Source: CAVTHW01 sp963734625
GTDB lineage: Bacteria; Acidobacteriota; Terriglobia; Bryobacterales; Bryobacteraceae
Reading direction: 5' to 3'
NCBI GenBank assembly: GCA_963734625.1
Contig: CAVTHW010000001.1
Location: 186,001-250,000 of the forward strand
Length of the DNA stretch: 64,000 nt
Below the pieces are notes generated by a model. It had not been told where the DNA came from. It did no database searches and saw only the letters and a list, made by a program, of their open reading frames with translations. How positions within the stretch are numbered: the first letter of the stretch is position 1; each line of letters opens with the position of its first letter. The position numbers were made by a program, and so were the translations under genes. Below, piece after piece: positions 58,478 through 64,000 of this stretch.

Positions 58478-60132
58478 GGCCCCCACCCGAGCTTTCCGGC
58501 TTCCGCCTTCGCCATTTCACGCAAGCGGAGGTAGTCGCTTTTGGCGGCGCGGTTCATCGGCATCTGGCCGGGCTCAAGCAGGACGTAATGCAGAGGGCGC
58601 ATGAAGGACGCCATCCCCTTGGCGTGACGCCGGAGTTCGGCGGCAGTCAGGATGGCGCCGGGTTTCCGCTCGACGAACGCCACGATGGCCTCGGAGAGCA
58701 AGGGGTGCTCGACACCCACCACCGCGCAGGAAGCAACCTTCTCATCCAGGCCGCAAATGTGGTTCTCGACATCGGCGGGGAAGACCTGGTGGCCGGCGGG
58801 CTTGATCACCAACTTGGCGCGTCCGGACAGTTGCAGCCCCGCCCCATGCCGGAAGCCCATGTCCCCGGTGTAGAGAACATTGTTCCGGGAGATTGTCTGG
58901 GCCGTGGCCTCGGAGTCGTTGACATACCCCAGAAAGGTCTGCGGACCCTGGAAACAGACGTGTCCGATCTCGCCGTCCGGGAGAGGCTCGCCCGCGGCGC
59001 CGTCCGCGCGCATCGGCGCACGAATCGTCATCGGGTAGACTGGCATGTCCTGGCCAATGGACGTCAGGACGCCGTCGGCCGTGTAGGTGCAGAACCCGGC
59101 GGATTCCGTGAGGCCCAGGCCGGTGGCGATGCGCGGCGCCATCGTCCCCAGTTTCTCCAGGAAAGCACGCGGGACTTGCTGACCGCCGTAAATAGCGATT
59201 TCGAGACTGCTCAGGTCATAGCCTGAAAAGTCCGGCAACCGCCACTGATAGAGGTACATGGCGGGGATCTGGCCCAGCAGGGTCACCCGGTGTCGTGCAA
59301 TGGCCTGCAGGGAGCGGGCCGGGTCGAAGACCTCCAGCACCACCGCCGTACCGCCGCAGAACAGCGTCGTCATCAGCGCTTCGGCCTGGCCTCCAACGTG
59401 AGACGGCGGCAGATTGACCAGCAGCCGGGTGCGCTCCCCGAACCCGAACGCCACGCCCAGGCAGAGATTCTGGCAGGTTATGTTGCGATGGGAGAGCAGC
59501 GCGGGCTTGGGGCTTCCCGTCGAACCGGTGGTGAAGATGACTTGCGCCGGATCGTCTTCCCGGACAGAGGCCGCCTGCCGCTCGTAGGCGGCGCGCAGGC
59601 TGCCAACCGGGGCAGAGATGTCTGCGGCCATCGTCTCGAAAGACACCGCGCCGGGCATCGTTTCCGATGAGGGCGAGAACTGAATCAGGTGCTCGACGGA
59701 GGAGACTTGCTGCCTGGCGGCCTCGGCCAGCTCACGGAAATCCGCGGCGGGAGTACGGCCCAGGAAGGCGAAACCTTTGGCCTTGAGTGTATCGAGCGTA
59801 CGCAGCACCTCGGCGGGTCGCAGCCGAAGGTCGAGCGGCGCGTGAATCACGCCGATCTTGAAACAAGCGTACTCCAGGAGGATGTGGCCGCTGAGGAAAG
59901 GCAGCAGCGTCACGAAAGAATCGCCTCGCTTGAAGCCCATGCGCACCAACTGGAGCGCGAGCGCCGTCGAGGTTCGATCGAAGGTGATCCAGTCGATCGC
60001 CTGGCCGCGCTCGTGGCTGATGATGGCCGGAGCGTTCGGCTTCTTCGCGGCCCAGTACGCGACCACGCCGTGGAGCAGATGCCGCTCGCGGAACTCCTCT
60101 TCGTATTGAGCCAGGGTGCAGGGTTCCGGCAT
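58474..60132 (-). CDS. AMP-dependent ligase / acyl-CoA synthetase family protein
   Basis: ANL-superfamily enzyme of 552 residues. Core motifs: A3 IFTTGSTGSPKPALLSH, A4-like LPPSHVGGQAEALM, A5 ATGLGLTESAG, A7 VLYTGDMGF and the A10-like Lys near MNRAAKSDYLRL. The sequence resembles acyl-CoA synthetases or o-succinylbenzoate-type ligases; the acyl substrate is not known. The start at 60132 is the first ATG of the family-like region; upstream reading frame codons overlap the next gene. It begins eight bases after the DUF6159-like gene and probably shares its transcript. Confidence 0.82.
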   Translation of the reverse strand: MPEPCTLAQYEEEFRERHLLHGVVAYWAAKKPNAPAIISHERGQAIDWITFDRTSTALALQLVRMGFKRGDSFVTLLPFLSGHILLEYACFKIGVIHAPLDLRLRPAEVLRTLDTLKAKGFAFLGRTPAADFRELAEAARQQVSSVEHLIQFSPSSETMPGAVSFETMAADISAPVGSLRAAYERQAASVREDDPAQVIFTTGSTGSPKPALLSHRNITCQNLCLGVAFGFGERTRLLVNLPPSHVGGQAEALMTTLFCGGTAVVLEVFDPARSLQAIARHRVTLLGQIPAMYLYQWRLPDFSGYDLSSLEIAIYGGQQVPRAFLEKLGTMAPRIATGLGLTESAGFCTYTADGVLTSIGQDMPVYPMTIRAPMRADGAAGEPLPDGEIGHVCFQGPQTFLGYVNDSEATAQTISRNNVLYTGDMGFRHGAGLQLSGRAKLVIKPAGHQVFPADVENHICGLDEKVASCAVVGVEHPLLSEAIVAFVERKPGAILTAAELRRHAKGMASFMRPLHYVLLEPGQMPMNRAAKSDYLRLREMAKAEAGKLGWGP

Positions 60133-60140
60133 GGGCGTTG

Positions 60141-60995
60141 TCAGTAAGGGCTGGAGGATACCTGACCCCAGCCGCCGCGGCGTCCACCCAAAGCGCCGTC
60201 GATGAGGTCGGCCGAGAAACCCGGAGGAACTGCGCCGCCCGTGGCGTACCGGTACAACGCCACCGTGAATACGCCCTTGGCAGCGGACATCACCGCCGAA
60301 AGGATCAGCAGATAAACCACCGCAACGATGACCGCCGCGCCCCGGTCGAAGTTCCAGCACAGCGCCCCCAGGGCCAGGCCGGGAAGGAACAGGAGGAACC
60401 CCAGCAGCCCGAAGCCGAAGCCGCCAGCGATTTGCTCACCCCAGTTCTTCTTGAAGAGTTCGGCCGACCGGGAGATCGAATTGAACATGCTTCGATCCTC
60501 GAAGATGATGACCGGCACGATCAGGTAAGTGATCAGGGTCCAACTCAATCCAAGCAGGGAAGCGAACAGGCTCCCGATCAACTTGTTCCGGCGATTCTGG
60601 AGGGATTGCAGCAGCAGACCCACCGTGGAAGCCACCAGAGTCCAGGCCATGATCCGATGTATGCGGCCGGCGGCCGCGCGCAGGCCGTCGCCGACCCTGG
60701 GATCGCCGCCCGACAGGCGGATGTTGGCGCAAGCCACCAGCGCGCTGTTGAAGAAGATCACCACGAAGAAGTTCACGTAATACCAGGCGAACAGGATGGC
60801 GTAATCGTCCCACCGGGCCGAGCCGTTGTGCATGGCCTCAAGCGCTCCGATTTTGTACATGGGCACAAAAAAAGTGGCGGCGACGAGGAGAGCCGACACG
60901 GCGCTCATCACCGGAAACAGCAAAATCTCGACGTCCGCGTTGATGACGGTGAAGCTTTGCTTTAACAGTTGCCAACTGCGGCCCATCGCGCCCAC
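60141..60995 (-). CDS. DUF6159-like integral membrane protein
   Basis: A 284-residue protein with about six helices, starting at GTG 60995 with GAGGAGG nine bases upstream. The opening GRSWQLLKQSFTVINADVEILLFPVMSAV and the phrase NSALVACANIRLSGGDPRVGDGL match a family of membrane proteins of unknown function related to the membrane domain of glycerophosphodiester phosphodiesterase. The following RSMFNSISRSAELFKKNWGEQ is also typical. It is not an enzyme by visible motifs. Confidence 0.72.
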   Translation of the reverse strand: MGAMGRSWQLLKQSFTVINADVEILLFPVMSAVSALLVAATFFVPMYKIGALEAMHNGSARWDDYAILFAWYYVNFFVVIFFNSALVACANIRLSGGDPRVGDGLRAAAGRIHRIMAWTLVASTVGLLLQSLQNRRNKLIGSLFASLLGLSWTLITYLIVPVIIFEDRSMFNSISRSAELFKKNWGEQIAGGFGFGLLGFLLFLPGLALGALCWNFDRGAAVIVAVVYLLILSAVMSAAKGVFTVALYRYATGGAVPPGFSADLIDGALGGRRGGWGQVSSSPY

Positions 60996-61040
60996 GGGGT
61001 CGAACCTCCTCGGGCCATGCTACCACGGGGGCGGCGGCCG

Positions 61041-62279
61041 CTATTTCGTGAGCACGATGGCCACGACCGACATGCCGGGCCGCAGCAGGTGCTGCGGGTC
61101 CTGATCCCGATCCAGCACAATCTTCACCGGCACCCGCTGCACCACTTTAACGAAGTTCCCGCTGGCGTTCTCCGGCGGCAGCAGGCTGAAACGAGCCCCC
61201 GTGGCGGCCGAGACGCTGTCCACGTGCCCCCGAAACTTGCGCCCGTCGTAGGCATCCACCGAGATCTCGACCGGCTGGCCCGGCCGCATGGAATTGAGTT
61301 GGGTCTCCTTGAAGTTGGCCGTCACCCAGACGTCCTCGACCGGCACCAGGGCCATCAGGGGCTGCCCAGCCTGGATTACCTGGCCGACTTCGACCGATTT
61401 CTTGCTGACCAGGCCCGCGACCGGCGCCAGCACCTTCGTATACAGAAGATTGAGTTCCGCCTGAGCGAGAGTGGCCTGCGCCTGCTGGATCTTGGCCACG
61501 GCCGAGCCGGACTCGGCGCGGCTGACGGCGACGCGCTGCGATCCCGTTTGGGCCGCTTCCACGTCCGCCTCCGTCCGCGCCTGGGCGGCGCGGGCCTGCG
61601 CCACGTGGCTCTCGGCGACCGGCACGCCCTGCTCGGCCTGGGCCACGGCGGCCTTGGCGGAGTCAACCGCGGCGCGGGCGGATTCGGCTTCGGCCACGGT
61701 GGCGTCGTACTGCTGCCGGGAAATCTCGTCTTTGTCCACCAACTGTTTCATGCGCGCTAAGTTCCGCTGCGCTAGCGTGTTACGAGACTCCACCTCTCGA
61801 AGGCGCGCCTGGACGGCCTGGAGTTGGGCGCGCGCTGCGTCAACTTCCCTCTCGGAGGCCAGCAGCGCGGCACGAGCGGCCTGGAGGTTCGCCCCGGCGG
61901 AGCTAAGCTGGCTGGCGGTGGTCGTGAAGATAATGGGGATGGCGGTCTCGGCGGCGCGCGCCGAGGCGCTGTTGACGGCCACGTCGGCCCGGGCGCGGTC
62001 GAACGATACCTTGTAGTCCCGATCGTCGATTTCAACCAGCACCGCGCCTTTCTCCACCCGCTGATTGTCGTCCACGTAGACCCGAACGACGGAGCCGCCG
62101 ACCTTGGCGCTTATGGAGTTGATGTGGCCATCGATCTGCGCGTCGTCGGTGGACTCGCGAACGGAGTAATAGCTCCACATGAAATAGCCCGCCACGGCCG
62201 CCACGCACACTAACACGAGCAAGACGATCCATTTGGCTCGCGGGTGGACCCGTGAAGAACCACTTTTCTCTTCGCCCAT
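61041..62279 (-). CDS. HlyD/EmrA-type membrane fusion protein
   Basis: Periplasmic adaptor of a tripartite efflux system, 412 residues. One N-terminal helix (WIVLLVLVCVAAVAGYFMW), lipoyl half-motifs (INSISAKVGGSVVRVYVDDNQRVEKG and LAPVAGLVSKKSVEVGQVIQAG), a long Ala/Gln/Glu-rich coiled coil between them, and a beta-barrel end with EISVDAYDGRKFRGHVDSV. This is the EmrA/VceA type. AGGAGC lies seven bases before the ATG at 62279. It follows the tolC-like gene by 11 bases. No inner-membrane pump of the EmrB type is encoded downstream. Confidence 0.9.
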   Translation of the reverse strand: MGEEKSGSSRVHPRAKWIVLLVLVCVAAVAGYFMWSYYSVRESTDDAQIDGHINSISAKVGGSVVRVYVDDNQRVEKGAVLVEIDDRDYKVSFDRARADVAVNSASARAAETAIPIIFTTTASQLSSAGANLQAARAALLASEREVDAARAQLQAVQARLREVESRNTLAQRNLARMKQLVDKDEISRQQYDATVAEAESARAAVDSAKAAVAQAEQGVPVAESHVAQARAAQARTEADVEAAQTGSQRVAVSRAESGSAVAKIQQAQATLAQAELNLLYTKVLAPVAGLVSKKSVEVGQVIQAGQPLMALVPVEDVWVTANFKETQLNSMRPGQPVEISVDAYDGRKFRGHVDSVSAATGARFSLLPPENASGNFVKVVQRVPVKIVLDRDQDPQHLLRPGMSVVAIVLTK

Positions 62280-62290
62280 TCAAGTTGCTC

Positions 62291-63694
62291 CTATCGCCCG
62301 GTCCCAAGGCTCAAAAACTGTATAGCCGACTTCTCCGCGTCGCCTATCGCCCGGGCCAGGGTCGCCTTGGCCAGGTTATAGGCATAGAGACTGGAAATAT
62401 AGTTCTCGTTGGCGGTAGCAACGGCCTCCTGCGCCTGCACCACCTCGATACTGTTGCTGACGCCTGCCGAGAACCGGTCCTGCGCCTGCTCTATCTGCTG
62501 GGCAGCCAAATCCACGGCGCTCCCGGCCACTTGCACCTGGTCGCCCGCCGACTTAAGATCCAGGAAGGCCGCCCGCAACTCGTAGTCGATCCCGGCGCGC
62601 AGGTCCTCCAGTTCGGATTTGCGCTGTTCGAGCGCGGCGTCAGCGGCCAGAATGTCACCGCGCACCTTCTGGCCTTGAAACACCGGAATGCGGACGCCCA
62701 CCGAGGCGGAGAACGTGCCGTGCGAATCCCAGATGCGCGGGCCGATGTCGCCGTAATCGCCGGAGAAGGCGACGGAGGGCAGGTTCCCGGCCTGGGCGGC
62801 TTTCTTCACGAATTGCGCGGCGCTGACCTGAGCCTGAAGAGCGCGGTAATCGGAGCGGGAGCGGTAGGCTTGATCGAGCGCCTGCTCGAAAGTCAGCGGC
62901 GGGGCCGGCGAATACGACAGGGAATCCGCCAGGCTGAACTGCTGGCCGAGCGGAAGGCCGATGGCCCGCGCCAGATTCAGCTTCTGCTTCTCGAATTCGT
63001 TCTGGTAGAAGATCAGCCGCTGCTGCTGCGCCTGCAGTTCGACCTGCGCGCGAAGCACATCAATCCCGGGAATCACTCCGGCGGCCTTCATGTCCACGGC
63101 CCGCTGGTGGAGCGCCCGCGAGGTCGCGACCTGCGCCCGAAAGGTCTCGATGCGCGCCTGCCCGGCCAAGGCCTGAATGTAAAGGCTCGCCACGGCTAGA
63201 ACCACCACGTCGCGGGTGTCCTGTCGCGAAGCCTGGGCCGCCTTGAGATGCTCGTCGCTGGCGCGGAGGCCGCGCAACGCCGCCAGGTCGAGGATGGGCT
63301 GCGTCGCCCGAAGACGGGCGTCGAAGATGTTGAATGGGCCCACTATGGGACTGATGCCGGGGAAGCCGCCGAAACCGAAGGCCTTCAGATTGCTTTGTTG
63401 GCCGGTTTCGGAGATCTGGGCGACGACGTTCGGCATCAGGCCCGTGAGGGCGCGATAGCGTGACGCCTGCGCCGCGCGGCTGGCCTGTTCGGAAGCGAGC
63501 GCCCCCAGGTTGTACTTCAAGCCGCGGCCAATGGCCTCGGCCAACCCAAGTTGCAGAGTCCCCGTGGTGGCATAGCCAGAGGGCACGCCGCGTAGGACCA
63601 GGCTTTGGCCGGTGCCGGGCGCCGCCGTGACCTGGGCGGCGAGCCGCCCACAGACACAGATGACAGCGAGAAATAGGAATGTCGCGAATCTCAT
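62291..63694 (-). CDS. TolC-family outer-membrane efflux protein
   Basis: Outer-membrane channel of 467 residues with a signal peptide (RFATFLFLAVICVCGRLAAQ) and the duplicated TolC coiled-coil/barrel units, seen as YRALTGLMPNVVAQ in the first half and YRALQAQVSAAQFVKKAAQAGNLPSVAFSGDYG in the second. It forms the outer-membrane duct for the membrane fusion protein encoded just downstream. No strong ribosome-binding site precedes the ATG at 63694. Confidence 0.9.
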   Translation of the reverse strand: MRFATFLFLAVICVCGRLAAQVTAAPGTGQSLVLRGVPSGYATTGTLQLGLAEAIGRGLKYNLGALASEQASRAAQASRYRALTGLMPNVVAQISETGQQSNLKAFGFGGFPGISPIVGPFNIFDARLRATQPILDLAALRGLRASDEHLKAAQASRQDTRDVVVLAVASLYIQALAGQARIETFRAQVATSRALHQRAVDMKAAGVIPGIDVLRAQVELQAQQQRLIFYQNEFEKQKLNLARAIGLPLGQQFSLADSLSYSPAPPLTFEQALDQAYRSRSDYRALQAQVSAAQFVKKAAQAGNLPSVAFSGDYGDIGPRIWDSHGTFSASVGVRIPVFQGQKVRGDILAADAALEQRKSELEDLRAGIDYELRAAFLDLKSAGDQVQVAGSAVDLAAQQIEQAQDRFSAGVSNSIEVVQAQEAVATANENYISSLYAYNLAKATLARAIGDAEKSAIQFLSLGTGR

Positions 63695-63750
63695 GGGGTT
63701 GAAGTCCCTATCGACTCATTTAATTATTGTCCGAGCTACGGTTAAAATGC

Positions 63751-63927
63751 TCAGCAGCATTTCGGCCGGATGTACTTAGCGGCCAGGCGCTGGTCCAGGA
63801 AGCGCCTCCATTCGGGTCCGGAGTGAGCGCGCCCGTGGAAGGCGAGATGCCTCCGGTAGGCGCTCTGGTCGCTCAGTTCCCTTAGAATGCCGGCGACGAT
63901 CCTGGCCAGTTCCTTGATCCGCCTCAC
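63751..63927 (-). CDS. Cory-CC-star / YbdD-YjiX-like small protein
   Basis: A 58-residue protein starting at GTG 63927, with GGAGG four bases upstream. It reads VRRIKELARIVAG, then YRRHLAFHGRAHSGPEWRRF, LDQRLAAKYIRPKCC and stop. The Y-x3-H-x-x-x-H and the C-terminal CC just before the stop match the small proteins that accompany the pyruvate/peptide transporter CstA (YbdD/YjiX in E. coli). Its GTGA start overlaps the stop of the preceding gene, as in cstA-ybdD operons. Too short for usual ORF callers. Confidence 0.72.
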   Translation of the reverse strand: MRRIKELARIVAGILRELSDQSAYRRHLAFHGRAHSGPEWRRFLDQRLAAKYIRPKCC

Positions 63928-64000
63928 AGTTCCTCCGCTCTGAGCCGGGAGGCCACGAAGGGCGTCTCCGTCGTCTCGGCTTTTCGAACGCCCCGCAGGA
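63924..64000 (-). CDS. C-terminal end of a probable CstA-type transporter (partial)
   Basis: A minus-strand frame that enters the window at 64000 and ends at TGA 63926-63924. The visible 24 residues include RGVRKAETTETPFVASRLRA and end EEL. The sequence alone is too short to assign. CstA is inferred because the four-base-overlapping next gene encodes a YbdD-like protein, which nearly always follows cstA. Confidence 0.4.
   Translation of the reverse strand, partial: LRGVRKAETTETPFVASRLRAEEL

Overview
The window is 64 kb of GC-rich chromosomal DNA from a Gram-negative bacterium, most likely an Acidobacteriota member of the Solibacter/Bryobacter type. This rests on gene content: a large Oar-like TonB receptor with an N-terminal carboxypeptidase-regulatory domain, several secreted proteins with such domains, a quinol NO reductase, type-B succinate dehydrogenase and many NarL-type sensor/regulator pairs. 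No tRNA, rRNA, CRISPR array, insertion sequence or phage gene was recognised.

Layout. 1-6.1 kb: end of an unknown gene, then a complete SUF iron-sulfur operon (sufB, sufC, sufD, sufS, a sufU-sufT fusion and an Rrf2/IscR-like regulator), with a palindromic operator candidate over the first promoter. 6.2-12.8 kb: rsgA, an MFS transporter, a quinol NO reductase with its own promoter, an alpha/alpha-toroid-like protein and a small anchored protein. 12.9-19.6 kb: a co-directional cluster that looks like one osmoadaptation operon: cation/proton antiporter, a GpgS-like and a mannosylglycerate-synthase-like glycosyltransferase, an MscS-like transmembrane-helix protein, and a histidine kinase/response regulator pair. 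20-27.2 kb: two tandemly duplicated TonB-dependent receptors, a YfiR-like periplasmic protein and a CHASE8 hybrid histidine kinase. 27.1-30.7 kb (minus): a potABCD-type polyamine ABC transporter. 30.7-40.3 kb: a DUF457 membrane hydrolase, an aldehyde dehydrogenase, a carboxypeptidase-regulatory protein, an OPT transporter, two polytopic GT-C-like membrane proteins and an MscS channel. 40.4-47.4 kb (minus): a small beta-barrel protein, the Oar-like receptor, two short ORFs sharing an HKYSL motif, and a second kinase/regulator pair paralogous to the first. 47.4-50.9 kb: queA and tsaD with overlapping divergent start codons, mrp, hicBA. 50.9-54.3 kb (minus): sdhCAB. 54.3-64 kb: a palindromic repeat next to a decayed VOC gene, small secreted and hypothetical proteins, an MFS transporter, an exported methyltransferase, adk, an AMP-binding ligase, a DUF6159-like membrane protein, an HlyD/TolC export pair, and at the edge a cory-CC-star protein behind the end of a probable cstA.

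Two global observations matter to any user. First, many genes are broken by single-base indels, nearly all +1 insertions; reading across each one restores a normal family sequence. Raw ORF calls therefore split or fuse genes in many places, and I give reconstructed extents. Second, several convergent gene ends sit in short palindromes that supply the stop codons of both genes.

The best candidate for an undescribed system is the 12.9-19.6 kb cluster, which would join ion antiport, charged-osmolyte synthesis, a mechanosensitive-like membrane protein and a dedicated two-component system.
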